Of a DNA stretch of 64,000 nucleotides, positions 39,433-48,518 are shown piece after piece; position 1 is the stretch's first letter; each line of letters opens with the position of its first letter. The translations under genes were made by a program, and so were the position numbers. The stretch is from JBBIWA01 sp037439425 (GTDB taxonomy: Bacteria > Acidobacteriota > Blastocatellia > RBC074). A model generated the notes under the pieces. It searched no databases, was not told the DNA's origin, and saw nothing but the letters and a program-made list of their open reading frames with translations. Location: the NCBI GenBank assembly GCA_037439425.1, contig JBBIWA010000005.1, positions 62,001 to 126,000 on the forward strand, given 5' to 3'.

Positions 39433-40055
39433 CCCAGCTTGACCTCCCGATGGTTAGAGAGGAGAGCTCTGGTAGTTTTTTCAGCAGTGGCAAATTACCG
39501 GCAAATTATAAGCACCCCTTTGAGTGAGGCGCAAGCCGCAGCAGTTTTACTGGTTGATTTACTGGTTGAAAAATAGCAAAAGCCCTCCACTGCTCAAGCT
39601 TGTCCCAGACCTCATTCAGTAAAGCTTCTGCTTCAGGATCGAACCTGGCTGATTACCACCTCGAAGCCTCTGGAAAAGTCGTCAGCTCCCTCTTAAGATT
39701 GATCGGGAATAATTCACTTTAGAAGCTTCTTCTGTACGTTTTCAGGACAGAAAGAGAATCCCCCCAGTCCTTCATCCTGACGCCCGTTTTGTCCGGTTGC
39801 TGTTATGTGAGATAGACTTAGCGAGGAATAGTCTGAGCAGGAGAGTATATGGTACGTTTGTTGCCTTACAGAGACTAGTATTTCATCAGATAGAGCTCGG
39901 ATACGGTAGGATGTTGGGGAGCATCAGGTGAGACCCACTGGGGGGTGGGTCTCACTGCCGTAGAAGAGCGAAGTAATGGCTACGCAACTTTGTATAGTTT
40001 CGGGGGAGGCTATACAGGTTGGGGTAGCCATTCTCTTTTTGAGTCTCATTTTGTG

Positions 40056-40612
40056 TTGAGTGCGCGGCGCGGGGGGAACAAGGAAAATTATCAAACTGGC
40101 GGTTTGATAACCGATTTTTCTTCTCGCAAACACTCAAGTGAGGCTCAGTGATCCGACGCGAGGCCGGTGAACTACGTTTGGGGATTTCGAATTGCGGATT
40201 TAAATCCGAAATCCGAAACTGGGTCAGGACACCCTGCAACGGCGGCACCAGTTCCAGGCTCTGTCGTCTGCCATTAAACGGGACTTGCGGTCGCGGCAAC
40301 GGACAGTGTGGCAGACGTCAGTAACCAAAAACACGGGCCGAGGTGAACATTACTCACCACAGATAGACGAAGATTGAAGGTAGATGATAGAAGATCGCGA
40401 TCTTCGATCATCGGGCTTCGATCATCGTTTTAAGATGGTGAGCCACCCTAACGGGTCGACTCTCACGAGTCCTGGCTACGGCTCGTTTCCGGTCAAAAAA
40501 CGAGCACTTACGTGCGGCAGGCGCCGCGCTGCTTAATTAACTAGGCCCTGGACTGCTTCACGCAGCTTCCGATGTCCGGGGAGAGGGGAGCGTCCTGCTG
40601 GCTCCAGGGCAG
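40056..40612 (-). repeat. ~550 bp inverted repeat, right copy
   Basis: Reverse complement of 28227-28773, imperfect. It carries its own extra palindromic text (GATCGCGATCTTCGATC, GATGATCGGGC...) at 40380-40440, absent from the left copy. Confidence 0.85.
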
Positions 40613-40621
40613 GCCATCATA

Positions 40622-40711
40622 CTGTACTTGCCTGAACACAGTTCCAACCTTCTGTACTTGCCTGAACACAGTTCCAACCTTCTGTACTTGCCTGAACACA
40701 GTTCCAACCTT
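40622..40711 (+). repeat. Three tandem exact 30 bp repeats
   Basis: CTGTACTTGCCTGAACACAG followed by TTCCAACCTT is repeated three times without spacer or mismatch. The minus-strand frame gives the 10-residue unit RLELCSGKYR repeated, but it lacks start context. There are no spacers, so it is not a CRISPR array. Confidence 0.9.
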
Positions 40712-40877
40712 ATAAAAAAGCAGTAAGTGGCTACTGAGGGAAAGTGGTTCTCAAAGTGAGGTTGAAATTTTTCGGCCAACCTTTCTGGGGCTACGTCTAA
40801 CTTATCGTCCTGATCATTGCAGCCAGGCTGAATAATTAATGCTATTTTGTGTAAAAGAAGCCCAGGGGAAGAGAGCT

Positions 40878-42710
40878 ATGAACAAACAGCCTTCTATTTT
40901 CGTCAGAGTGTGCTCTATTCTGCTAACGAGCGCGTTGGGATTCAGTTCAGCGACAGGACTTACTCAAGGTTCTGCAGCCCAGAAAGGCAAGGCAGCACCA
41001 AAATCGCCGGCCGGGAAGAAAGTCACCGCGCTGACTGAAGAGCAGAAAGTTATTCACTTGCTTGATCGCATCACTTTCGGTCCGCGTCCCGGGGATGTCA
41101 AAAGGGTATTGCAGATGGGCTGGGAGAAATATCTGGACGAGCAATTGCATCCGGAGCGCATTGCGGACCAGGTTGTAGAGCAAAAACTCCGGGCCATCCC
41201 CAGCATCCACATGACTTCGGAGCAATTGGCGGCCACTTATCCGCCGCCTCAGGTTATCCGCCGAGCTCTGGAGGAGCGCGGCATTAAATTGCCGGATCAG
41301 CCAGGCAGTGGAGCTCTCTCACAGCCACCTGAAAAGGTGACGGCTGAGGAATTAGCTAGACGGCGCCAAGTGCAGAGGGTCCTTCAAGAGCTGGGGTATA
41401 AACCGCCGCAGCAGCTGATTCAAGAGTTGCAGCAGGCTAAACTCTTGCGCGCCGTCTACAGCGAGCGGCAATTGCAAGAGGTGATGACCGACTTTTGGAT
41501 GAATCACTTCAATGTCTTCGCGGGCAAAGGTGCGGACCGCTGGTTGATTACCGCCTACGAGCGCGACGTCATTCGCCCGCGCGTCTTGGGCAAGTTTGAA
41601 GACCTTTTGCGCGCAACAGCTCAAAGCCCGGCGATGCTCTTTTACCTTGATAACTGGCTGAGCGCTTCGCCAAACGCGAGGATAGCAGCGCGTCCATTCC
41701 GATTGGGAGAGCGCTTCAGACGGCTTAATCAAGTGGGCCGACAGAACAATCCACGTGTCGAGCAGCAACGAGAACAGATGCTGCGACAGTTACAGCAACG
41801 GCGCGTGCGTGGGCTGAACGAAAACTATGCCCGCGAGATTATGGAATTGCATACGCTCGGCGTGGATGGCGGTTATACGCAGAAGGATGTGCAGGAAGTG
41901 GCGCGGTGCTTCACTGGCTGGACTATCCGTAATCCTCGTGGGGGCGGCGAGTTCTACTTCAATCCAGCGATGCACGACGACGGTGAGAAGATTGTCCTGG
42001 GGAGGAAGATCCCGGCCGGCGGCGGAATCAAGGATGGCGAGATGGTGATCAAGATACTGGCGCACCATCCTTCGACCGCCAGGTTCATTGCTACCAAGCT
42101 GGCGCGGAAATTCGTCTCGGACAATCCCCCGCCATCGGTGATTGAGCGCGCTGCCAAGGTCTTTTTGCAGACAGAGGGCGACATCCGCGCAGTAGTTCGC
42201 TCAATTCTGACTTCGCCTGAATTCTGGTCGGTTGAAAGCTATCGCGCCAAGATCAAGACACCCTTTGAGATGACCGTGAGCGCCGTGCGCGCACTGGGGG
42301 CAGATACTAACGGTGGGCCGCCGTTCCACCGCTGGATTGCGCAAATGGGCGAACCCTTGTTTATGTGCGAGCCGCCCACAGGCTATGATGACACGGCCGA
42401 GAGGTGGGTCAACACTGGCGCCTTACTCGCACGGATGAATTTTGCGCTGGCGCTGGCTGCTAATCGCATCCCTGGAACGAGAGTTCATCTCGACAAGCTC
42501 ACGCAAGGAGTGGGTGAACGGGCAGAGCAGGTGACCGATTATTTCATCAAGCTGCTGCTGCACGGCAATATTTCTCCGCAAACGCGAGCGGCGCTCGATC
42601 AAAGCCTCCGTGACCCGCAGCTTGCGCAACCAGAGGCAGGCGAGAAGCAGACGGATGTAGCAAAGATTGTCGGGCTCATTCTGGGCTCTCCAGAGTTTCA
42701 AAGGCAGTGA
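40878..42710 (+). CDS. DUF1800 domain-containing exported protein
   Basis: A 610-residue protein of the DUF1800 family, common in Acidobacteriota, Planctomycetes and Verrucomicrobia and usually paired with DUF1501. ATG 40878 is preceded by AGGGGAAGAG and starts a signal peptide (MNKQPSIFVRVCSILLTSAL). Family features: VIHLLDRITFGPRPGDV, MTDFWMNHFNVFAGKG, LNENYAREIMELHTLGV and GYTQKDVQEVARCFTGWTI, the last being the signature. The biochemical role is unknown. It overlaps the previous reading of the next gene by 4 bp and certainly forms an operon with it. Confidence 0.92.
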   Translation: MNKQPSIFVRVCSILLTSALGFSSATGLTQGSAAQKGKAAPKSPAGKKVTALTEEQKVIHLLDRITFGPRPGDVKRVLQMGWEKYLDEQLHPERIADQVVEQKLRAIPSIHMTSEQLAATYPPPQVIRRALEERGIKLPDQPGSGALSQPPEKVTAEELARRRQVQRVLQELGYKPPQQLIQELQQAKLLRAVYSERQLQEVMTDFWMNHFNVFAGKGADRWLITAYERDVIRPRVLGKFEDLLRATAQSPAMLFYLDNWLSASPNARIAARPFRLGERFRRLNQVGRQNNPRVEQQREQMLRQLQQRRVRGLNENYAREIMELHTLGVDGGYTQKDVQEVARCFTGWTIRNPRGGGEFYFNPAMHDDGEKIVLGRKIPAGGGIKDGEMVIKILAHHPSTARFIATKLARKFVSDNPPPSVIERAAKVFLQTEGDIRAVVRSILTSPEFWSVESYRAKIKTPFEMTVSAVRALGADTNGGPPFHRWIAQMGEPLFMCEPPTGYDDTAERWVNTGALLARMNFALALAANRIPGTRVHLDKLTQGVGERAEQVTDYFIKLLLHGNISPQTRAALDQSLRDPQLAQPEAGEKQTDVAKIVGLILGSPEFQRQ

Positions 42711-42790
42711 GCTGCCGGGATCAGAGATCGGTGATCGCCCTCAAAGCGGCCGGCCTCTGGTCTCCAAGCTTTGATTTCGAGGATAAAGCT

Positions 42791-44065
42791 ATGGCCATAA
42801 CAAGAAGATTCTTCATCAAAAACGGTGGCATTGCACTGGCCAGTTTGGGTGCAGTGCTTCAGTCGCCTTCATTTCTGGCACGGGCTGTTGGGCAGACACC
42901 CAACGACGGGCGGCGGCGGAAAGTCTTCATCACCATCTTCCAGCGCGGGGCAGCGGATGGATTGAACGTCGTTGTTCCGTATGGTGAACAGACTTATTAT
43001 GAGCTGCGTCCCGCTCTTGCGATTCCGCGACCGAAAGGTGGTGAGCAAGTGACGGCCATTGATCTGGATGGGTTTTTCGGATTGCACCCGGCGCTTGCTC
43101 CCTTCAAACCGCTCTACGATTCGGGTGAACTGGCCATTATTCACGCGGTAGGCTCACCCGATAGCACGCGCTCTCACTTCGACGCTCAGGATTATATGGA
43201 ATCGGGGACGCCAGGTGTGAAGAGCACAAGAGATGGCTGGCTCAATCGCTACCTGCAAGTTAAAGCAGACCCGAAAGCCTCTCCTTTCCGTGCTGTCGCC
43301 ATGGGGCCTAATTTGCCGCGCGCGCTGCAAGGTAAAGCGCCGAGCCTGGCTATCAACAACCTGAATGAGTTCGGCCTGCGTACTGGCAGCGGACAGGCGG
43401 GAGAGAGGCTACAGAGCAGCTTTGAGGCGCTTTATGCTCAGAGCGTCAATGACCCCCTCTCCAGCACAGGTCGCGAGACATTCGAAGCCGTCAAGCTGCT
43501 CAAGCAGGTCAATCCCGGCCAGTATCAACCGGCCGCAGGTGCCAATTATCCGCGCACCCGTTTTGGCGATAGCCTGCGCCAGATTGCGCAGTTGATCAAA
43601 TCAGACATCGGCTTGGAGGTCGCTTTCACCGATCTTGGTGGTTGGGATACGCATGCCAATCAGGGAGCAGTTCAAGGGCAGCTAGCCAATCGCCTCACCG
43701 AATTTGCGCAAGGGATTGCGGCACTCTACACCGATTTGAAAGAGCGTGCGGGTGAGGTAGTCATCCTGACCATGACCGAGTTCGGGCGCACGGTGCGCGA
43801 GAATGGCAATCGCGGAACGGATCACGGCCATGCCAGCTGTATGTTTGTGCTCGGCGGCGAGGTCAAAGGCCGTCAGGTCTACGGCACGTGGCCAGGTCTT
43901 AAGGACGAGCAACTCTTCGAGGGGCGCGACCTGAAGCTGACGACCGACTTCCGTGATGTGATTGGTGAGGTCGTCGCCCGGCATCTGGGAGCGAAGAATC
44001 TCAGCTCCATCTTCCCCGGTTATCAGATCAAAGAGGCGAATTTCAAAGGATTCCTTCGCGCTTGA
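42791..44065 (+). CDS. DUF1501 domain-containing Tat-exported protein
   Basis: A 424-residue sulfatase-like (alkaline-phosphatase-fold) family member exported by Tat. ATG 42791 follows GAGGATAAAGCT and gives MAITRRFFIKNGGIALASL, a twin-arginine signal with hydrophobic core. The longer reading from 42707 is rejected because the signal would be internal. Typical motifs are FQRGAADGLNVVVPYG, VGSPDSTRSHFDAQDYME, GGWDTHANQG and TMTEFGRTVRENGNRGTDHG. The DUF1800-DUF1501 pairing suggests one shared, still undefined envelope function. Confidence 0.93.
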   Translation: MAITRRFFIKNGGIALASLGAVLQSPSFLARAVGQTPNDGRRRKVFITIFQRGAADGLNVVVPYGEQTYYELRPALAIPRPKGGEQVTAIDLDGFFGLHPALAPFKPLYDSGELAIIHAVGSPDSTRSHFDAQDYMESGTPGVKSTRDGWLNRYLQVKADPKASPFRAVAMGPNLPRALQGKAPSLAINNLNEFGLRTGSGQAGERLQSSFEALYAQSVNDPLSSTGRETFEAVKLLKQVNPGQYQPAAGANYPRTRFGDSLRQIAQLIKSDIGLEVAFTDLGGWDTHANQGAVQGQLANRLTEFAQGIAALYTDLKERAGEVVILTMTEFGRTVRENGNRGTDHGHASCMFVLGGEVKGRQVYGTWPGLKDEQLFEGRDLKLTTDFRDVIGEVVARHLGAKNLSSIFPGYQIKEANFKGFLRA

Positions 44066-44092
44066 ACCGGTGAGCGCGTGACCTTCATTACG

Positions 44093-44127
44093 CCCAGTTC
44101 CACCTCTCGTGAGGGGTGGAACTGGTG
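44093..44127. terminator. Strong hairpin, possible terminator
   Basis: CCAGTTCCACCTCTC and GAGGGGTGGAACTGG form a ~14 bp stem with a very short loop, 28 bp after the DUF1501 stop. No T run follows, so it may act with Rho or stabilise the mRNA. Confidence 0.45.
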
Positions 44128-44263
44128 CATCATTAGACCTACGCTCAGCCATTATCCTGAGAGAGCTCAGAACCGCTTAACATCCAGTTAGTGCGCTGGC
44201 GCTGCCTCAAGCAGCAGGCTCAGGGCCTTCTTTCGTTACCTTCGTCATAGGTCAACCGCGTGC

Positions 44264-44269
44264 TATAAT
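44264..44269 (+). promoter_or_regulatory. Possible -10 box of the queD promoter
   Basis: A perfect TATAAT lies 32 bp before ATG 44301. The -35 at the right spacing (44241-44246, TTCGTC) is poor, so this is tentative. Confidence 0.4.
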
Positions 44270-44300
44270 CTCAGGGTCTGATTCCCTGGAGGTCGAGCTA

Positions 44301-44675
44301 ATGCATGAAGTGATGATCGAAATGACTTTTTCCTCGGCACACGCACTGCGTGGCTATCGGGGCAAGTGCGAAAATACGCACGGCCACAACTACCGGGTCG
44401 AGGTCTATGTTCGCGGCAAGGAGTTGAACGAGATTGGGCTGCTAGTAGATTTCAAGGAGCTGAAAGACGCAACCCGGAAGGTCGTTGCCTATCTGGATCA
44501 CAAAAACATCAATGAGCTGCCGCCATTCGATGTGGAGCTTAATCCGTCGGCCGAGCACCTGGCTGGATATTTCCTGCAAGAGGTTGGACGCCAAATCAAT
44601 AATGATCGCGTGCAGGTCTACAAGGTGCGAGTCTGGGAGACGGATACTTGTGCTGCGACCTACCAGATTGATTGA
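44301..44675 (+). CDS. queD: 6-carboxy-5,6,7,8-tetrahydropterin synthase (QueD)
   Basis: A 124-residue enzyme of queuosine/7-deazaguanine biosynthesis, acting on dihydroneopterin triphosphate. Zinc ligands are His14, His27 and His29; the catalytic Cys23 lies in GKCENTHGHNY. Asp66-His67 and Glu113 complete the expected active site. TGGAGG lies 9 bp before ATG 44301. queC, queE and queF are not in the window. The next gene follows after 11 bp. Confidence 0.95.
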   Translation: MHEVMIEMTFSSAHALRGYRGKCENTHGHNYRVEVYVRGKELNEIGLLVDFKELKDATRKVVAYLDHKNINELPPFDVELNPSAEHLAGYFLQEVGRQINNDRVQVYKVRVWETDTCAATYQID

Positions 44676-44686
44676 GAGGTGAGCTA

Positions 44687-44938
44687 ATGCCGGAGAAGTG
44701 GGAGATGAAATGCAATTTTTTTAGCTACCTGATTGATTCGTTCTGGGCGAGCCTGCCAGAGCAAACGGCCAATGATCTGGCCGCTTTCAAAAAGCAGGTC
44801 CTCAATAACCTCAAGGATGGGATTTCGTCGCTGATTGACGAGGAGCTCTACTGGACTGACCGCCACCTGGAAAATGCGCGGCGGATGCGCGAGCAATATC
44901 GGCGCCCGGCGGAAAATCCTCCATCGAATCCTTCTTGA
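44687..44938 (+). CDS. Small hypothetical protein
   Basis: 83 residues from ATG 44687, which has GAGGTGAG upstream. The product is helical and charged (WASLPEQTANDLAAFKKQVL, ISSLIDEELYWTDRHLENA). It sits between queD and thiO, 11 bp after queD and 22 bp before thiO, so it is probably cotranscribed with both. No family recognised. Confidence 0.6.
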   Translation: MPEKWEMKCNFFSYLIDSFWASLPEQTANDLAAFKKQVLNNLKDGISSLIDEELYWTDRHLENARRMREQYRRPAENPPSNPS

Positions 44939-44960
44939 GAAATTTCCCTTTGCTCTCACT

Positions 44961-46121
44961 ATGAATCAATCAAGCAGACCAAGAGACGTGGCAATCATCG
45001 GTGGGGGTGTCATTGGCTGTTCTATCGCCTGGCGACTGGGGCAAGCTGGCCTGCGCGTTATCGTCCTGGAGCGCAATCGCATCGGGCGCGAAGCTTCACA
45101 TGCGGCAGGCGGAATACTCGCGCCACTGGCTGAGGCCGACAGCGACGATGACTTTTTTAAGTTATCTGTAGCAAGCCTTGCTCTCTATGCCGATTTCGCC
45201 AGCGAGCTGCACGAAGTCACGGGCATCGACCTCGAGTATCGTACTGAAGGAATCATCTACCTGGCGCTTTCGGATGAGGATGAACTGGAGATGGAGCGCC
45301 GCTGGCAATGGCAGAAGTCAGCAGGCTTGAATGTAAAGCGGCTCGATCCAGACTGTGTTCGCAAACTCGAACCGCTCGCAAATCCGGCGCTGCGCTGGGC
45401 GCTCCAGTTCCCGGATGATCACCAGGTGAACAATCGCCGCTTGATGAGTGCGCTTGCCGCAGCGGCGCAAAAGACCGGGGTCGAATTCTGGACCAGCACC
45501 GAAGTCAGACACTTGCTGATTGAGGAAGATAGCAACGAGCGGCGAGTTGCCGGAGTCAGTACTGACAGGGGCAAGCTGCGAGCCAGGTTCGTGATCATCG
45601 CTGCTGGGAGCTGGTCTAGCTTGTTGACGGACGAGACGGGACAACGGCTCGTTAGCTTCCAGGTTGAGCCGGTGCGCGGGCAGATGATCTCCTTTGAGAT
45701 GCCTGCGCCACCCATTCGTCACGTTATCTATTCGCGGAAAGGTTACCTGATCCCACGACTGAGCGGAATTTTAATTGCCGGCTCAACCACTGAATGTGCA
45801 GGTTACGACAAGAGCGTGACAGCCGGCGGTATCGCTTCGATCATCGCGCACGCGACAGAAATCGTGCCGGGGATCAAGGATCTGGCTATTGTTGAGACCT
45901 GGGCTGGGCTGCGTCCTCGCGCGCCCGATGACTGGCCGGTTCTGGGCCTAGACCCGCAAATCAGGGGGCTTCTCTACGCGACGGGGCATTACCGGAACGG
46001 CATTTTGCTTGCGCCCATCACGGCAAAGACCATCAGCGAACTCGTCATCAGGGGCGAGAGTTCCGTTAACCTTGTGCCCTTCAGCATCACGCGATTCGCA
46101 CACCATTCGGGCGCCGGCTGA
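44961..46121 (+). CDS. thiO: Glycine oxidase (ThiO)
   Basis: A 386-residue FAD enzyme of the DAAO family; ThiO makes dehydroglycine for the thiazole ring of thiamine. The Rossmann motif is AIIGGGVIGCSIAWRLG and is followed by ASHAAGGILAP, typical of ThiO. The C-terminus has WAGLRPRAPDDWPVLG and GHYRNGILLAP. No thiS, thiG or thiF is nearby, so a catabolic amine oxidase role remains possible. An open frame reaches back to 44835, but ATG 44961 begins right before the Rossmann strand. Its end overlaps the converging NUDIX gene by 35 bp. Confidence 0.88.
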   Translation: MNQSSRPRDVAIIGGGVIGCSIAWRLGQAGLRVIVLERNRIGREASHAAGGILAPLAEADSDDDFFKLSVASLALYADFASELHEVTGIDLEYRTEGIIYLALSDEDELEMERRWQWQKSAGLNVKRLDPDCVRKLEPLANPALRWALQFPDDHQVNNRRLMSALAAAAQKTGVEFWTSTEVRHLLIEEDSNERRVAGVSTDRGKLRARFVIIAAGSWSSLLTDETGQRLVSFQVEPVRGQMISFEMPAPPIRHVIYSRKGYLIPRLSGILIAGSTTECAGYDKSVTAGGIASIIAHATEIVPGIKDLAIVETWAGLRPRAPDDWPVLGLDPQIRGLLYATGHYRNGILLAPITAKTISELVIRGESSVNLVPFSITRFAHHSGAG

Positions 46122-46698
46122 GGGCGTAAAAGAGGCCTATCAGCGTCTTCGCATCGCGGATCTGGCCGCGTCCGATCATCTCTTCAAGCTCTAGTGAGCT
46201 GAAGGCGCGCACCTCATTGATTACCTCTCCCATATCAAGCGACTGTTCGCGTTTGGCCAATCCGCGAGCAAAGAAGAGGTGGATCATCTCGTCGCTGCTT
46301 CCGGGCATCGCGCAACACTCAACCACTTTTTCCAGTTGTGCCGCTTCGTATCCCGTCTCTTCCAGCAATTCGCGGGCGGCGCACTCTTCCGGCGTCTCGG
46401 TTGGCACCATCCGGCCTTGCTCTTCACGCCCAGTGAGCGTCCCTGCGGGAAGCTCCCACAGCTGTCGGTTGATGCTGTAACGATACTGTCGCATCAACAC
46501 GATCTGATCGTCGGAGAGAAGCGGAACCATCACACAGATGCCAGGATGGCGAATGATGGCTCGCGTCACGACTTGTCCGGTAGCAGTATTGAGGATCTTT
46601 TCGCGGTTCACCAGCCAGCGCAATTCTTCGCCGCGCACTGAGGCGCGCGCTTCGCGGTACTCGGTCTTGACCTCCTGCCAGAGAAATTGATCGTTCAT
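46087..46698 (-). CDS. NUDIX hydrolase (ADP-ribose pyrophosphatase-like)
   Basis: A 203-residue NUDIX enzyme. The box GX5EX7REUXEEXG is complete at residues 95-117 (GRMVPTETPEECAARELLEE then TGY). The upstream WELPAGTL and GICVMVPLLSDDQIVL strands are typical of ADP-ribose/sugar-nucleotide pyrophosphatases. ATG 46698 is chosen because AAGGAGG lies 8 bp upstream; the in-frame ATG at 46761 has none. The gene runs towards thiO and their 3' ends overlap. Confidence 0.9.
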   Translation of the reverse strand: MNDQFLWQEVKTEYREARASVRGEELRWLVNREKILNTATGQVVTRAIIRHPGICVMVPLLSDDQIVLMRQYRYSINRQLWELPAGTLTGREEQGRMVPTETPEECAARELLEETGYEAAQLEKVVECCAMPGSSDEMIHLFFARGLAKREQSLDMGEVINEVRAFSSLELEEMIGRGQIRDAKTLIGLFYALSRRPNGVRIA

Positions 46699-46802
46699 TG
46701 AGAGTGCCTCCTTGCCTATTAAATCCTCCGCTGCCTTGACAGCCTCTGCTGCATTCGGCACAATGGCGATGCAGTTTGATACTCCGTTCTTTTGATAAGT
46801 AA

Positions 46803-46980
46803 TCGAGTAGAGGCGCGGCTTTCAAGAGTAACCCGTCGGAGAAGGTGGAGCTTCGATGAAGACGGGCTAAAGGGATAAGCCGCCGAAGCTGGCGCGGCGC
46901 TTCCACTGCTGCGCTGGTTGGTTGTCAAGGCTAAATCCTTGAGACTGTCATTGCCCATGGGCAGTGGAGCGCTACGTCGA
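46803..46980 (+). promoter_or_regulatory. Lysine riboswitch (L box) aptamer upstream of lysC
   Basis: The sequence follows the conserved lysine aptamer in order: AGAGGCGCGG, TTCAAGAGTA, GGAGAAGGTG, a stem around GGGCTAAAGGGA, GCCGCCGAAGC, TTGGTTGTCAAGGCTA with GAGACTGTCATTGCC, and GGGCAGTGGAGCGCTAC. P1 can form between TCGAGTAG at 46803-46810 and CTACGTCGA at 46972-46980. With lysC downstream and a terminator between, lysine binding would be expected to stop transcription. No coding frame explains this stretch. Confidence 0.93.
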
Positions 46981-47040
46981 GACCGGAATTTATCTGCGCC
47001 GCTGTGCTTAACTGGCACACGCCGAGGCGCGATCAAGACA

Positions 47041-47072
47041 GGGTTAGCGAGCGTTCCTCGCTAACCCTTTTT
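47041..47072 (+). terminator. Intrinsic terminator of the lysine riboswitch
   Basis: GGGTTAGCGAG (47041-47051) pairs perfectly with CTCGCTAACCC (47057-47067) around a 5 nt loop and is followed by TTTTT. It lies 60 bp after the aptamer and 31 bp before ATG 47103, the standard place for a transcription-terminating expression platform. Confidence 0.93.
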
Positions 47073-47102
47073 CATTCCGCGAGGGGGCTGGAACAGAGCG
47101 CT

Positions 47103-48518
47103 ATGATTGTGATGAAATTCGGCGGAACTTCAGTCGAAGACGAAGTGGCGATTCGCCGCCTGGTAGCGATTGTCCGCCGGCAGTTGGATTCCAAACCCGT
47201 AGTCGTTGTCTCAGCCATGGGCAAAACGACCAACGGCTTGCTTGAGTGCGCGCAGCAGGCTGCCGGAGGGCAACTGGATGCGGCGCTGGCACGGCTTGAG
47301 AGCATCGCAGCACATCACTTCGAGACGGCTCATAAGCTGGCTCTTGCCGCTGAGCAGGAGTCACTCCGCGCAGCATTAGAGGAGCATTTTGATCAGGTCC
47401 GAGCGAGATTGAAGGAAATATATCAAGCAGGCGAAGTCACGCCGCGCTTGTCTGATGCCGTCGCTTCTAATGGCGAGCTGCTCTCATCATTGATTGTGGC
47501 TGCGGCGCTGCGAGCCGAGGGGATAAATGGTGTCTGGGTGGATGTCCGGCCGCTCATGCGGACCAATGCTGATTTCACTCGCGCCGCTGTGCAATTTGAC
47601 CTTACCAATCGCCAGCTTAAAGAAGGAATCGAGCCGATTCTAGCTACTGGCGGGGTGCCGGTCACCCAGGGGTTCATCGGATCAACGGCTGATGGAAGCG
47701 TCACCACAATCGGGCGTGGCGGGTCGGATTATTCGGCCTCGATCATTGGCGCGGCGCTGGCTGCCGAAGATATTCAGATCTGGACCGATGTGGACGGGAT
47801 TATGACAACTGATCCCCGCATTGTGCCGCAAGCTGCCAAGGTCAAAGTGATCTCGTTTGCCGAAGCATCAGAGCTGGCTTACTTCGGCGCGAAGGTGCTG
47901 CATCCAAGCACGCTGCTGCCGGCGATGGCTGAGAATATCCCAGTGCACGTTTGCAATTCATGGCGTCCCGAAGCGATTGGAACCGTGATCCTGCGCCAGG
48001 CTCCGCCCTCGCGCAATTTGATTAAAGCCATTGCCTTCAAGCGCGGAATCACGTTGATCAATATCACCTCCGACCGCATGTTGATGGCTTATGGATTCCT
48101 GGCACGCATCTTTGAGATCTTTGATTGGCACAAGACTCCGGTGGATATGGTTGCGACTTCCGAGGTGAGTGTTTCAATGACGCTGGATGATACGCGGAAC
48201 CTGGAGCGCATTGTGGCCGATCTCAAGATGCTGGGTGAGGTCACGGTTGAGCATGATCAGGCCATCATTTGCCTGGTCGGTGAGAGATTGAAGTTCACTC
48301 CAGGCGTGGCAGCGCGCATCTTTACCAGCATCGAGGGCATTAACGTTTCGATGATCTCTCATGGTGCTTCAGCCATCAATGTCAGCTTCGTAGTTGATGG
48401 CCAGAACGTCGAAGAGGCTGTCACTGCTCTTCATCGAGAGTTCTTCAGCGAGCTGGATGAAACGACTTTTGAGTTGCCAGTAGCAGCCAAGGCCAGCTGC
48501 CAGGTGGAACATATATGA
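47103..48518 (+). CDS. lysC: Aspartate kinase
   Basis: 471 residues; phosphorylates aspartate, the first step to lysine, threonine and methionine. The kinase signature VMKFGGTSVEDE is at the N-terminus, with TIGRGGSDYSAS and EDIQIWTDVDGIMTTDPRIV further on. Two ACT domains form the C-terminus (DMVATSEVSVSMT, EGINVSMISHGASAINVSFVV), so allosteric inhibition is likely on top of the riboswitch. The ribosome site (GAGGGGG) is 15 bp upstream of the ATG, slightly far. The stop overlaps the dapB start by 4 bp. Confidence 0.96.
   Translation: MIVMKFGGTSVEDEVAIRRLVAIVRRQLDSKPVVVVSAMGKTTNGLLECAQQAAGGQLDAALARLESIAAHHFETAHKLALAAEQESLRAALEEHFDQVRARLKEIYQAGEVTPRLSDAVASNGELLSSLIVAAALRAEGINGVWVDVRPLMRTNADFTRAAVQFDLTNRQLKEGIEPILATGGVPVTQGFIGSTADGSVTTIGRGGSDYSASIIGAALAAEDIQIWTDVDGIMTTDPRIVPQAAKVKVISFAEASELAYFGAKVLHPSTLLPAMAENIPVHVCNSWRPEAIGTVILRQAPPSRNLIKAIAFKRGITLINITSDRMLMAYGFLARIFEIFDWHKTPVDMVATSEVSVSMTLDDTRNLERIVADLKMLGEVTVEHDQAIICLVGERLKFTPGVAARIFTSIEGINVSMISHGASAINVSFVVDGQNVEEAVTALHREFFSELDETTFELPVAAKASCQVEHI

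Larger units (their letters stand above)
39433..40877. other. Long intergenic region with inverted and tandem repeats
   Basis: No gene in ~1.4 kb. It holds the right arm of the ~550 bp inverted repeat (40056-40612), a GATTTCGAATTGCGGATTT element (40183-40220) and three exact 30 bp tandem repeats (40622-40711). Bases 39433-40055 have no recognised structure. Confidence 0.6.

Noticed and set aside
40622..40711. Possible CRISPR array from the 30 bp repeats
   Set aside because: The units are contiguous with no spacers, and no cas gene is present anywhere in the window.
46719..47036. Minus-strand open frame of 105 codons before lysC
   Set aside because: It lies across the lysine riboswitch and its terminator, which explain the conservation and structure of this DNA.
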